Source: Lachnospiraceae bacterium
Lineage (GTDB): Bacteria > Bacillota > Clostridia > Lachnospirales > Lachnospiraceae
Reading direction: 5' to 3'
NCBI GenBank assembly: GCA_030523275.1
Contig: JAUNIX010000002.1
Coordinates: 62,001 to 126,000, forward strand
Length of the DNA: 64,000 bases
Under the pieces are notes generated by a model that saw nothing but the letters and a program-made list of their open reading frames with translations, was not told the origin of the DNA and did not search any database. Position numbers and translations under genes: made by a program. Shown here one piece after another: positions 55,418 to 64,000 of the stretch. The number at the start of each line of letters is the position of its first letter. The first letter of the stretch is position 1.

Positions 55418-56490
55418 TATTCAGACACCTCCATCATATCCATAAATACATCAAATAAGAAGTTTGAATCAACCGGTCCCGGACAAGCTTCCGGATGGAA
55501 CTGAACCGTCAAAATATTCTTATTCAGGTAATGAAGACCTTCCACTGTTTTATCATTGACATTGATAAATGCCACCTCGGCAATGTTACGATCAATACTG
55601 CCTTCTTTCACTACATATCCATGATTTTGGGAAGAAATATAAACCTTTCCAGTTTTTAAATCTTTTACCGGATGATTTCCTCCACGATGTCCATATTTCA
55701 TTTTTTCTGTATCTCCACCATTTGCCAATGCCATCAACTGATGTCCTAAACAAATTGCAAAAATTGGGACCTCACTATTGTATAATTTTTTTAATTCCTC
55801 GATCACAGCGACACATTCTTTTGGATCTCCAGGTCCATTTGATAGCATGATTCCATCTGGATTTGCAGCTAAAATCGTTTCCGCTTTTGTATCTGCAGGA
55901 TACACTGTCACATCGCATCCTCTTTGCACTAAATTCTGCTCAATGTTATTTTTTGTACCTAAGTCTAACAAAGCAACTTTATACCCATTACCAACATAAT
56001 GTCTTGTCTCTTTACAAGTCACTGTTTTTACCGCATCTGTCACTCGGTATTCTCTAATTTTCTTTTGGGCTTCCTCGATATCAAAATTCTCGTTTGTGGT
56101 AAGCATACCATTCATCGTACCTTTTTCACGAAGAATTTTCGTAAGGGCACGGGTATCAATTCCATAAATACCAGGAACATCTTGATCTTTTAAGAAGGAA
56201 TCAAGACTTCCTTCTTTACGGAAATTGCTCGCCAGTCTGGAAACCTCTCGAACAATAAATGCTGTCGGCCATGCTCGAGTTGATTCCATATCCTCATAGC
56301 AAATGCCATAATTACCAATTAATGGATATGTCATAACAACTCCCTGTCCCTGATAAGATGGGTCTGTCAGCACCTCCAAATAACCTGTCATAGAAGTATT
56401 AAATACAACTTCACACACTACCTCTTTGACAGCACCAAAGCTCTGGCCCTCAAAAATCTGACCGTCTTCCAGAATCAAAAACGCCTTCAT
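55417..56490 (-). CDS. carA: Carbamoyl-phosphate synthase small subunit
   Basis: 357 residues. N-terminal CarA domain and a class I glutamine amidotransferase: Cys247 in FAICLGHQL, His332 and Glu334 in QFHPEA. It frees ammonia from glutamine and channels it to CarB for pyrimidine and arginine synthesis. The ATG follows AGGTGACACA. Confidence 0.98.
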   Translation of the reverse strand: MKAFLILEDGQIFEGQSFGAVKEVVCEVVFNTSMTGYLEVLTDPSYQGQGVVMTYPLIGNYGICYEDMESTRAWPTAFIVREVSRLASNFRKEGSLDSFLKDQDVPGIYGIDTRALTKILREKGTMNGMLTTNENFDIEEAQKKIREYRVTDAVKTVTCKETRHYVGNGYKVALLDLGTKNNIEQNLVQRGCDVTVYPADTKAETILAANPDGIMLSNGPGDPKECVAVIEELKKLYNSEVPIFAICLGHQLMALANGGDTEKMKYGHRGGNHPVKDLKTGKVYISSQNHGYVVKEGSIDRNIAEVAFINVNDKTVEGLHYLNKNILTVQFHPEACPGPVDSNFLFDVFMDMMEVSE

Positions 56491-56523
56491 TGTGTCACCT
56501 GTCCTTTCTATATGAAAAAGCTC

Positions 56524-56685
56524 AAAAAAAAAGAAGCATCAATATTTAGGAAATTAGGAAATAGTAACCTAAGCGTTATCACTATTTTGCAAAAAATACA
56601 TAATAACACAATTGTCCTAATGAGCTCTTTTTTTACCTTCTAGCTAAATTGTAAAGATAATAACACATCAGTTAAAAAATTGCAA
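56524..56685 (-). promoter_or_regulatory. carAB promoter and leader
   Basis: TTGCAA (56685-56680) and TATTAT (56662-56657) with a 17-base spacer give a leader of about 160 bases. The 11-mer TGTGTTATTAT occurs twice about 60 bases apart. The leader has a weak stem TTAGG / CCTAA and then nine T's (56532-56524). No clear PyrR site was seen. Confidence 0.5.
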
Positions 56686-56703
56686 CCTATTTTTAATATT
56701 TTT

Positions 56704-57381
56704 TTACGAATCCTGTGATTTCTTTGCACTCTTTTGTCGCTCACGTTCTTTTTTCGAATACACACATCCGCAGTAATCCTGCCGATATAAATCATATTCT
56801 TTCGACAATTCAATTGATCTTTTATATCCATTTCTTTTTTTGAAATCAGAGGGCAAATGCTTGATATGAAATTCCTGTGATAAACGTTCTCCAATTTCAT
56901 TAATCCATTGCGCATTTTTCATCGGACTAATGGAAAGGGTAGTGGTAAAATAATCTGCTCCTGCCTCTACTGCTTTTATCGCCGCTTCCCGCATACGCTG
57001 TTCATAGCAATGATAGCAACGCTCTCCTCTTTCTGGCAATTCTTCCATCCCTTTTGCCATCTGATAAAAAACTTCCGGCTGATAATCGCCTTCTACAAAA
57101 GTAATTGGATACTTGTAGTTATCTTTGCTTTCTCTGATCAATCTCTGAATCTCATTGACCCGATATCGATATTCAGACTCTGGTGAAATATTAGGATTGT
57201 AAAAAAACACTGTAATTTCAAAATATTGCGCCAAATATTCTAGTACATAACTACTACATGGGGCGCAACAACTATGCAAAAATAATTTCTGTGGTCTGTC
57301 CATCGTATCTAATATCTGATCTAATTCTTTTTGATAATTACGCTTCATCATTTCTCTGACGCCAATGGGAGTGTCTCCCAT
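56704..57381 (-). CDS. queH: Epoxyqueuosine reductase QueH
   Basis: 225 residues, DUF208/QueH type. Cysteine motifs: SCCAPCSSY near residue 37, RCYHCYEQRM near 122, and DYCGCVYSKKER near the end, all expected to hold iron and an iron-sulfur cluster. It reduces epoxyqueuosine in tRNA to queuosine, the step after QueA. The ATG at 57381 follows AGGAGG with a short spacer and overlaps the upstream gene by 34 bases. Confidence 0.92.
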   Translation of the reverse strand: MGDTPIGVREMMKRNYQKELDQILDTMDRPQKLFLHSCCAPCSSYVLEYLAQYFEITVFFYNPNISPESEYRYRVNEIQRLIRESKDNYKYPITFVEGDYQPEVFYQMAKGMEELPERGERCYHCYEQRMREAAIKAVEAGADYFTTTLSISPMKNAQWINEIGERLSQEFHIKHLPSDFKKRNGYKRSIELSKEYDLYRQDYCGCVYSKKERERQKSAKKSQDS

Positions 57382-58349
57382 AAATCCTCCTCTATTTTCA
57401 TGCGGTATTCATCTTTATATTTCTCTTCATAATATTTTTCAAATATCTCTCGCTTTTGTTTTTCAACAGCCTGTTCCTTTGCAGCTTGCATTTTCTCCGT
57501 ATCCACTTTATGAACCATTCGAATAATTACATATCCTTGATCCATCGTAAGAACCTCGCTTGTTTCTCCATCTTTAAGGGCTTTGACTGGTTCCCATTGT
57601 TTCCCATTCAAATTTGAGGAAAGAAATGTCTGCTCCCCTGCATAATCCAATTTATATTCTTTAGCGACTTCCTCTATTGAAACACCTGTCTGTATTTCTT
57701 TCAATGCTGCATATGCATTTTTCTGTATTTTTTTCTTTGTTGATGTATCGACTTGGATCTGATTCCCCTGTCCATCATTTTCATAAGCCGGAAATAAAAC
57801 CCCTTCTATCGTTGTCATCTTAATATTTTTCGTAATAACGAATTCTACTTCTGGCATTTGTTTTGAACAGAGCTTTTCCACTAGCTGCATTTCTTCACAA
57901 TAGGCTGTTACCTTTTCTTCCGTGATTGCATAAGTAATCAAATCTTCATTCGAAAATCTACGCATCAACGACTCTGCTTTTGTCTGACACGCTTCTTTTT
58001 CTTGATCCGTTAATGTTAAATTCTTTTTTTGAGCAATCTGATAGAGTGTTTTTTCGACTTTTATCTCTTGGGCAATATCATCCTTAATATTTTCTTCATA
58101 CGTAATCGGAGTTCCATCTGTATTCGTTCCTGTCTGAGCGTTCCACATATTGCTTCCCCATCTTGATTCAATTTCACTTCTCCAATTCAAAAAATGGATC
58201 ATTACTTCTGATACAGTCAAATCGCAATCTCCAACACGCGCTACAATCGTATCTGCATCAAAAGAAACCTCGTGTCCTCCCATAAACGAGTGTGCCCACA
58301 AGGCGGCTGATAGGAAAATACTTAATCCGATAGCTGCATATTTACGCAT
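57348..58349 (-). CDS. Exported peptidyl-prolyl isomerase (SurA/PrsA-like, no lipobox)
   Basis: 333 residues. An N-terminal hydrophobic segment (about 4-20, with Ala-rich end) acts as signal or anchor; there is no lipobox cysteine. A SurA-like helical part (VGDCDLTVSEVMIHFLN) precedes a parvulin-like region (YAALKEIQTGVSIEEVAKEY; GETSEVLTMDQGYVIIRMV). It would fold proteins outside the membrane. The ATG follows GGGAGG. It overlaps queH by 34 bases. Confidence 0.78.
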   Translation of the reverse strand: MRKYAAIGLSIFLSAALWAHSFMGGHEVSFDADTIVARVGDCDLTVSEVMIHFLNWRSEIESRWGSNMWNAQTGTNTDGTPITYEENIKDDIAQEIKVEKTLYQIAQKKNLTLTDQEKEACQTKAESLMRRFSNEDLITYAITEEKVTAYCEEMQLVEKLCSKQMPEVEFVITKNIKMTTIEGVLFPAYENDGQGNQIQVDTSTKKKIQKNAYAALKEIQTGVSIEEVAKEYKLDYAGEQTFLSSNLNGKQWEPVKALKDGETSEVLTMDQGYVIIRMVHKVDTEKMQAAKEQAVEKQKREIFEKYYEEKYKDEYRMKIEEDLWETLPLASEK

Positions 58350-58442
58350 AAAATCCTCCCATTTTAGATGAAAAACGACTCTTTACTATGTAACTATATC
58401 ACAATTCCTGCAAAAATTGCCGAAGTTTATAAATAGTTTATA

Positions 58443-58469
58443 ACTATTTTCTAATTTTTACATATTCTA
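58443..58469 (+). promoter_or_regulatory. Possible mother-cell (sigma K/E) promoter
   Basis: AC (58443-58444), 16 bases, then CATATTCTA (58461-58469) matches the sigma K pattern AC-N16-CATANNNTA. It lies 28 bases before the gene start. The DNA is very AT-rich, so chance cannot be excluded. Confidence 0.4.
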
Positions 58470-58497
58470 AATACAAAAGCACTGACAGGAATCAACT

Positions 58498-59751
58498 ATG
58501 CCAACAAATCAAAATAATCTGGTTGATCACGGAGAGCTACAGATTCGTGTTAATTCCAGTATTGGAGCTCTACCCGTTGAAAATGCAACCATTGAAATTT
58601 CTTATACCGGTGATCCAAATTCTACGATTGAATCTGTCAAAACAGATCGAAATGGAGTCACGGATACAATTACCCTTGATACGCCTCCACTTGAGTACTC
58701 CATGTCTCCAAGTGAGAATCAGCCATACGCTGAATACACATTCCGTGTTTCCGCCCCAGATTTTGAGACAATTACAATTACCGGCGCTGAGCTAATGTCT
58801 GGTGTCAAAGCACTACAGGATGTCAGCATCGCACCTACATTAGCGCAATCAAATCCAATTGATGTATTAACAATAGGACCACACACCCTGTTTGGAGACT
58901 ATCCGCCTAAAATTGCAGAATCAGAAATCAAACCTTTGGATGAATCAGGCGAAATCGTATTGAGTCGTGTCGTAATTCCCGAATATATTATTGTACATGA
59001 CGGTTCGATCAACGATTCAACTGCTTCAAATTATTATGTAAAATATAAGGATTATATTAAAAATGTAGCTTCCTGTGAAATCTATGCAACTTGGCCAAGA
59101 TCAACCATCGAAGCCAATGTTCTTGCCATCATGTCATTTACCTTAAACCGTGTATACACGGAATGGTATCGCAATAAAGGCTATGATTTTACAATCACAT
59201 CCTCTACTGCCTATGATCATAAATGGATCAAAGGTAAAAATTCTTTTGATACAATCAATGAAGTGGTAGACCAGATTTTTGCTAATTATCTATCCAGACC
59301 AAATGTGACACAGCCAATTTTAACGCAATATTGTGATGGTAAAAGGGTGACTTGTAATGGTTGGATGACACAATGGGGCTCGAAATACCTCGGTGATCAG
59401 GGCTATGCTCCCATTGAGATATTACGTTATTACTATGGAAATGATATGTATATTAATACAGCTGAGCAAATATCCGGCATTCCTGCTTCATGGCCTGGAA
59501 GTAATCTAACGATTGGTTCTTCCGGAGAAAAAGTTCGTCAAATGCAAACACAATTAAACCGTATTGCGGAAGCCTATCCTTCCATGCCTACCATTGCAGT
59601 TGACGGTAGATATGGAGAAGCAACCGCAGCTTCTGTCAGACAATTTCAAAGTATTTTCGGTCTTCCAACTACGGGTGTCGTGGATTATCCTACTTGGTAT
59701 AAAATCAGCGAAATCTATGTTGCAGTCAGCCGCATTGCAGAATTACGGTAA
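58498..59751 (+). CDS. Peptidoglycan-binding protein with SpoIID-like central region
   Basis: 417 residues without an obvious signal peptide. An N-terminal beta-rich part (GELQIRVNSS) and a central region (EYIIVHDGSINDSTASNYYVKYKDYIKNVASCEIYATWP; LTQYCDGKRVTCNGWMTQWGSKYLG) recall SpoIID/LytB-like proteins. A C-terminal PG_binding_1 domain (IGSSGEKVRQMQTQLNRIAE; DGRYGEATAASVRQFQ) ends it. Probably acts on spore or wall peptidoglycan. A sigma K-like promoter supports sporulation. Confidence 0.75.
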   Translation: MPTNQNNLVDHGELQIRVNSSIGALPVENATIEISYTGDPNSTIESVKTDRNGVTDTITLDTPPLEYSMSPSENQPYAEYTFRVSAPDFETITITGAELMSGVKALQDVSIAPTLAQSNPIDVLTIGPHTLFGDYPPKIAESEIKPLDESGEIVLSRVVIPEYIIVHDGSINDSTASNYYVKYKDYIKNVASCEIYATWPRSTIEANVLAIMSFTLNRVYTEWYRNKGYDFTITSSTAYDHKWIKGKNSFDTINEVVDQIFANYLSRPNVTQPILTQYCDGKRVTCNGWMTQWGSKYLGDQGYAPIEILRYYYGNDMYINTAEQISGIPASWPGSNLTIGSSGEKVRQMQTQLNRIAEAYPSMPTIAVDGRYGEATAASVRQFQSIFGLPTTGVVDYPTWYKISEIYVAVSRIAELR

Positions 59752-59796
59752 TCTATATACACAAAAAAATCATCATACTCCAACAACATATCGGAA

Positions 59797-59837
59797 AAAA
59801 AGAAGGGAACTTTTTGCACTTAAGTTCCCTTCTTTTT
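59797..59837. terminator. Bidirectional terminator
   Basis: A perfect 16-bp stem AAAAAGAAGGGAACTT / AAGTTCCCTTCTTTTT between convergent genes. Confidence 0.9.
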
Positions 59838-59838
59838 A

Positions 59839-60327
59839 CTATCTCCGTTTATAAACACGAAATGTATATTCCAGATCGAAATATGTTTGTTCCTCGCTTT
59901 CCTTGACAAGTTCCCACTCATCCATCTGATCTAAATTCGGAAAGTAAGTGTCTGCATCATATGCATAATTTAATTTAGTCACATAAGCGGTATCGCAATA
60001 TGGAAGCATCATGCGGTAAACGCTCTCTCCTCCAACGATATACACTTCTTCTTGATCATATTCTTCTAATTCTTCTAATAATTCTTCTTTACTGCCAACA
60101 ACGAGAGCACCCTTCCCATTATAATCTTTATCTGTTGTAAGTACGATATTTTTCCGTTTTGGCAGAGGCATTTGATTTGGAAAACTTTCTAATGTTTTCC
60201 TGCCCATTACAATCACATGACCGGTTGTCGTTTCACGAAAAAACTTCATATCATTTGGTATATGGACCAAAAGCTGATTGCCCTTTCCAATTCCCCAATT
60301 TTGATCTGCATTTACAATTAAATTCAT
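59839..60327 (-). CDS. folA: Dihydrofolate reductase
   Basis: About 162 residues. Motifs: NLIVNADQNWGIGKGNQLL near the start, MKFFRETTTGHVIVMGRKTLESFP, and EEVYIVGGESVYRMMLPYCDTAYVTKL. It reduces dihydrofolate with NADPH, regenerating the folate used by ThyA. The start follows AGGAGG. It is last in an operon with a DUF5688 gene, ytvI and thyA. Confidence 0.96.
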   Translation of the reverse strand: MNLIVNADQNWGIGKGNQLLVHIPNDMKFFRETTTGHVIVMGRKTLESFPNQMPLPKRKNIVLTTDKDYNGKGALVVGSKEELLEELEEYDQEEVYIVGGESVYRMMLPYCDTAYVTKLNYAYDADTYFPNLDQMDEWELVKESEEQTYFDLEYTFRVYKRR

Positions 60328-60343
60328 TTTTCCTCCTATATGG

Positions 60344-61192
60344 TTAAATTGCAATCGGAATATTCTTTATCTGAGGACCAGCCTCATAATTTTCAATTTT
60401 AAAATCGTCCAATGTAAATTTATAAAAATCCTTAATATCTGGATTCATCCAAAAAGTTGGTGCCGCATATGTCGGACGGGAAATTAATTCCTTTATGATC
60501 GGAATATGGCGGTCATAAATATGTGCATCGGCAATGACATGTAACAATTCTCCTGCTTCCATATCGCATACCTGAGCAATCATCATCAATAAGACAGAAT
60601 ATTGAACCACATTCCAGTTGTTAGCTGCTAAAATATCCTGTGAACGTTGATTTAAAACTGCGTTTAACGTCAATTTATCATGGCCTTTCTTTTGTGTCAC
60701 ATTAAAGGTCATACTATAAGCACATGGATATAAATTCATCTCATGTAAATCCTGATGGACATATATGTTAGTCATGATACGACGACTATAAGGTGTATGT
60801 TTCAAATCATAAATCACTCGATCAACTTGATCCATCATTCCCTCTTTATACTGATGTTTGACTCCAAGCTGATAACCATATGCCTTCCCGATGGAACCGT
60901 CTTTATCTGCCCATTCATCCCAAATATGGCTTTTTAGATCGTGAATATTATTAGATTTTCTCTGCCAAATCCATAAAATTTCATCAATCGCGGATTTTAC
61001 ATAAGTCTTTCGTAATGTTAATGCTGGAAATTCTTTGCTCAAATCATAACGATTTACAACTCCAAATTGCTTGATCGTATAAGCAGAAGTTCCATCCTCC
61101 CATTTGGGCCGAACTTTTTCGCCCTCCGTGCTATATCCATTTTCCATAATATCTTTGCACATATGAATAAATAATGTATCTGCGTAACTCAT
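60344..61192 (-). CDS. thyA: Thymidylate synthase
   Basis: About 282 residues, nearer the Bacillus subtilis ThyA type than the Escherichia coli one. Catalytic Cys157 lies in NLYPCAYSMTFNV. Most ThyA have Gln five residues after the cysteine; here it is Thr162. NQRSQDILAANNWNVVQYSVL carries the dUMP-binding residues. It makes dTMP from dUMP. The start follows GAGG; folA follows 16 bases on. Confidence 0.93.
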   Translation of the reverse strand: MSYADTLFIHMCKDIMENGYSTEGEKVRPKWEDGTSAYTIKQFGVVNRYDLSKEFPALTLRKTYVKSAIDEILWIWQRKSNNIHDLKSHIWDEWADKDGSIGKAYGYQLGVKHQYKEGMMDQVDRVIYDLKHTPYSRRIMTNIYVHQDLHEMNLYPCAYSMTFNVTQKKGHDKLTLNAVLNQRSQDILAANNWNVVQYSVLLMMIAQVCDMEAGELLHVIADAHIYDRHIPIIKELISRPTYAAPTFWMNPDIKDFYKFTLDDFKIENYEAGPQIKNIPIAI

Positions 61193-61200
61193 CGTTGTCC

Positions 61201-62337
61201 TCACTTATTTTCTTTATCTAAATTATGCAGTAATGTCATCCGGTATTTAAACCGATTGATCGTCGAATCAAAAGCTCCTCGTTTGTACAAGTTCGTAAAA
61301 AAGATTCCAAAAATCAATGCAAAAATTAAACCAGTGACTCCTTTTAATTTTAATCCTGTATACATCAAAATTAATGTAACCAATGCATTTAATTCCATAC
61401 GATCGCCCATCATCTTAGGTTGCAATGCCTGTTTTAACACCAGACAAATAACATATAAAATCAAAAATCCTACACAAGTAGCAACCCTTCCCGTAATCGC
61501 CATATAAATTGCCCAAGGTATTAAAGCAGTTCCCGTTCCCAAAAATGGAAGCACGTCTAAAAGCGAAATCAAAAAGGCAAACAAAAAGGAATACTCGATT
61601 CTTAAAATAAGAAATCCAACCCATAAAATGGCCCAAATAACAATCATAAGTTTTAGTTGTACCATGCAATAACTAACTAAAACACCTAGCGTATTATTGC
61701 AAAAAATACTAACTTTCTCTTTGACATAATCCGGCATGATTTTTTCATACCCCTGAATAATCTCATCCCGATCACAAATCAATAGATAAGAGGAAAGTAA
61801 CATTACAATCGTACCAATCAAACCATTTGTAAGCCCTTTTACCATTGTTCCTGCATGTTTTACTCCATAAGACCCAATATTGCTAACAAGCGATGACAGA
61901 CCACTACTTGCGGAATCTATCATCTTATGAATCACTTCATCTAATTTAGGAATTGCAGAAATATGGGATTGCAATACTTTTCCGTTAAATTCATTCAAAC
62001 GTTCCAATGCTCCTTGATAAAGATGAGGCAAATTAACTGCCCAGTCCATTGCCTGGCTACCAATCAAATATCCTAGTGAAATAATGATTCCTGCCACAAA
62101 ACAAATAGAAAGAACAACCACTAATACAGATCCCCATTTTCTGGAAATTTTTAATTTCTTTTCAATAAAATTACATAGCGGTCTTGCCAATAAAGTCACG
62201 ATCCAACTGACTACAAACGGCCAAAAAAATCCCAATAGCTTAGGCAGTCCATAAATTAATAAAGAAATACCCACAATCCATGAAATTACTTCTACTATCA
62301 TTTCTAAATAAATTTCCCAACGCCTCATAATTATCAT
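61201..62337 (-). CDS. YtvI-like membrane protein (AI-2E transporter superfamily)
   Basis: About 375 residues with eight or so membrane segments. It looks like the AI-2E/PerM superfamily, sporulation YtvI branch: LARPLCNFIEKKLKISRKW, LPFLGTGTALIPWAIY and LKQALQPKMMGDRMELNALVTLILMYTGLKLKGVTG. The role is unknown; YtvI is linked to sporulation by annotation. The start may be 62337 or 62328; neither has a strong site. It starts 7 bases after the DUF5688 gene. Confidence 0.82.
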   Translation of the reverse strand: MIIMRRWEIYLEMIVEVISWIVGISLLIYGLPKLLGFFWPFVVSWIVTLLARPLCNFIEKKLKISRKWGSVLVVVLSICFVAGIIISLGYLIGSQAMDWAVNLPHLYQGALERLNEFNGKVLQSHISAIPKLDEVIHKMIDSASSGLSSLVSNIGSYGVKHAGTMVKGLTNGLIGTIVMLLSSYLLICDRDEIIQGYEKIMPDYVKEKVSIFCNNTLGVLVSYCMVQLKLMIVIWAILWVGFLILRIEYSFLFAFLISLLDVLPFLGTGTALIPWAIYMAITGRVATCVGFLILYVICLVLKQALQPKMMGDRMELNALVTLILMYTGLKLKGVTGLIFALIFGIFFTNLYKRGAFDSTINRFKYRMTLLHNLDKENK

Positions 62338-62344
62338 CTACTTT

Positions 62345-63037
62345 CTATCTTGGTACAATCCTTATTTTTTGCTTTGTGCTATCATAATAAAAAACCTGAT
62401 TGGAAAGAAATTCCCTCTCCGAGACGACTGTATGGTTCGCTTCCCAAACCATATCATATAAATCAATGGTATGACTTACATCCGTTTTACCAATTAATAA
62501 AACTTCATGTATGCTCGAAGGTAAAATATAAAAATCTTGTCCTATTTCTCTGTAAAAAGACTGTAATGCATCTTTATAAAAGATGACTGATGCACCATTA
62601 ATACCAATACGGTTTGTCATCACATACAACGGCAAATCTGGCCCTCCAATATCCGTCCATCCCTGAATCATATCCAAAATTTTATTCTTTCGAATTGGAA
62701 ATATCTTTTCCGTATTCATAATTGCAGCTTCTATTATGTCTTTTTCCTCTATCCCCCAAACATCGACGTGAGATTTCTCAATCAATGCCGAGGAAATTCC
62801 TAATTCGCTTTCATGAAACAGCCATCGAAAGGTAATTGCCATATCATAAAACGAAATATGCGGACATCGTCTCAGCAAATCTTCATTACCATTCGCTGAA
62901 ATCACCCGATAAAAAATCTTTGACCGTATTTTTTCATAATTTAGTATGCCCTCATCCTTATCGCATTTATTCTCATAATTACCGCCTGCTTCAATCGGAA
63001 CAGTCTTAACCAACTGTTCAAACTCTTCATACTTCAT
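62345..63037 (-). CDS. DUF5688-like protein
   Basis: 230 residues, soluble, no known enzyme motif. Resembles Lachnospiraceae DUF5688 proteins: DMAITFRWLFHESELGISSALIEKSHVDVWG, LPLYVMTNRIGINGASVIFY and FYILPSSIHEVLLIG. Function unknown. The ATG follows AGGAGG. It is the first gene of a run with ytvI, thyA and folA, with a promoter about 105 bases upstream. Confidence 0.72.
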   Translation of the reverse strand: MKYEEFEQLVKTVPIEAGGNYENKCDKDEGILNYEKIRSKIFYRVISANGNEDLLRRCPHISFYDMAITFRWLFHESELGISSALIEKSHVDVWGIEEKDIIEAAIMNTEKIFPIRKNKILDMIQGWTDIGGPDLPLYVMTNRIGINGASVIFYKDALQSFYREIGQDFYILPSSIHEVLLIGKTDVSHTIDLYDMVWEANHTVVSEREFLSNQVFYYDSTKQKIRIVPR

Positions 63038-63142
63038 TGTGCCTGTCCTCCTACTTAATCATAAAATAGGATTACATAGAACAAGCCCTATCCCCTTATC
63101 ATTGCTCTACCTGCCCCTTCTTTGTAAGCCTTATGTGTTCCT

Positions 63143-63171
63143 AGTTTACCTCTAAATGGACAAAAATGCAA
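63143..63171 (-). promoter_or_regulatory. Promoter of the DUF5688-ytvI-thyA-folA run
   Basis: TTGCAT (63171-63166) and TAAACT (63148-63143) with a 17-base spacer. Confidence 0.5.
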
Positions 63172-63225
63172 TGGATATGTAAATTTTTTACATTTATTTA
63201 TAGATATTTTATAATTACGCTCGCT

Positions 63226-64000
63226 TTATAAAAATTTTTTCAAGAATGCTAAGAAACTTTTCATTTCTTCCTCTGTACCAATTGTAATACGTAAATAATT
63301 ATCAATTCTAGGTTTATCAAAATATCTGACAAAAATATCATTTTCTTTTGCCGCCTCAAAAATTGCTTTTGCCGGAACCGTTTTATGGGTTACAAATAAA
63401 AAATTCGATTTCGAATCTGCAAAGGAAAATCCTAACTCTCTCATTTCTGATTTAAACCACTCTCTTGTCTCCACGATTTTTTTTATTGTCTCCTGAAAAT
63501 AATCTTCATCTTCTAAAACAGCAGCACCAATCGCAATGGATGGTTGATTCATGGTATATGAATTAAAAGAATATTTTACATCATTTAATGCTTTGATCAA
63601 TTCTGGATTTCCCATTGCATAACCAATTCGTAATCCTGCCAAGGCACGAGATTTTGAATAAGTCTGAACAACTAACAGATTTTCATATTTCTTCAATAAT
63701 GATTTTGCAGAAACACCTCCAAAATCAATATACGCCTCATCGACGATTACGATCACATCCTGATTGGCTTGTATAATATCCTCAATAAAATCTAAGTCAA
63801 CCAATACTCCGGTTGGCGCATTTGGATTTGGGAAAATAACACCACCATTTGGTTGCATATAATCTTCTTTACGAATATTAAATTCTTGATCCAATGCTTT
63901 TGTTTCATATGGAATTCGAAACAAATCTGCCCAAACATCATAAAAAGAATATGTAATATCAGGAAAGAAAATTGGTTTTTCTGAATTGAAAAAAGTCATA
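63226..64000 (-). CDS. hisC: Histidinol-phosphate aminotransferase (C-terminal part)
   Basis: The last 257 or more residues; the 5' end lies beyond the window. Class I aminotransferase fold: PNPNAPTGVLVDLDFIE, VDEAYIDFGG and the pyridoxal lysine in QTYSKSRALAGLRIGYAMG. The end has RYFDKPRIDNYLRITIGTEEEM, typical of HisC. It transfers an amino group from glutamate in histidine synthesis. No terminator is clear after the stop. Confidence 0.88.
   Translation of the reverse strand, partial: MTFFNSEKPIFFPDITYSFYDVWADLFRIPYETKALDQEFNIRKEDYMQPNGGVIFPNPNAPTGVLVDLDFIEDIIQANQDVIVIVDEAYIDFGGVSAKSLLKKYENLLVVQTYSKSRALAGLRIGYAMGNPELIKALNDVKYSFNSYTMNQPSIAIGAAVLEDEDYFQETIKKIVETREWFKSEMRELGFSFADSKSNFLFVTHKTVPAKAIFEAAKENDIFVRYFDKPRIDNYLRITIGTEEEMKSFLAFLKKFL

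Overview
The window looks like a chromosomal segment of a low-GC, endospore-forming Clostridia, most likely a Lachnospiraceae member. Evidence: AT-rich DNA with strong AGGAGG ribosome binding sites, an IspH-ribosomal protein S1 fusion, a division/cell-wall cluster running into spoIIGA-sigE with sigG next door, a DUF5688-like protein, a T-box ahead of pheST, and a Y-family polymerase/YolD pair with LexA-type operators. Species cannot be named from this alone. No tRNA, rRNA, CRISPR array, transposase or prophage was seen. No clear pseudogene was seen either.

Layout. 1-2946: PTS operon (PRD regulator, IIA, IIB, start of a UlaA-like IIC). 2959-7202: TepA-like protease and pyruvate carboxylase. 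7410-13123: queA, rpiR, flavoprotein, cmk, ispH-S1 operon. 13247-15254: SOS-type Y-family polymerase with YolD. 15460-19488: T-box-controlled pheST. 19645-24018: yihY; yqeY plus a hypothetical gene; and a GntR / glycerol-1-phosphate dehydrogenase / RpiB operon. 24274-26959: Xaa-Pro aminopeptidase and a solitary solute-binding lipoprotein. 27118-29324: sporulation sigma genes. 29449-40565: dcw cluster, mraZ to ftsZ. 40738-42908: lgt and ychF. 43079-49855: a second PTS operon with two class II aldolases and a ROK kinase under a PRD regulator. 50242-56490: glnA, an ANTAR regulator and carAB. 56704-59751: queH, a peptidyl-prolyl isomerase and a peptidoglycan-binding protein. 59839-63037: DUF5688, ytvI, thyA, folA. 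63226-64000: 3' part of hisC.

How genes work together. The dcw genes make lipid II (mraY, murD) and the divisome (ftsL, ftsQ, ftsW, ftsZ, two class B PBPs), and lead into the mother-cell sigma factor and its protease. Queuosine synthesis appears twice (queA, queH). Each PTS locus has its own PRD regulator. In the second one, two nearly identical 26-bp motifs lie exactly 32 bp upstream of -10-like hexamers, before the regulator and before IIB, which suggests an activator site.

The most unusual non-coding content is two dispersed intergenic repeat families. Family A (about 135 bp, two copies) abuts terminator T-tracts and carries a long inverted repeat with a compensatory base change. Family B (three copies, one partial) has a conserved ATGAAAC/GTTTCAT stem with variable loops. 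One family A copy sits inside the pheST leader, between the T-box terminator and pheS.
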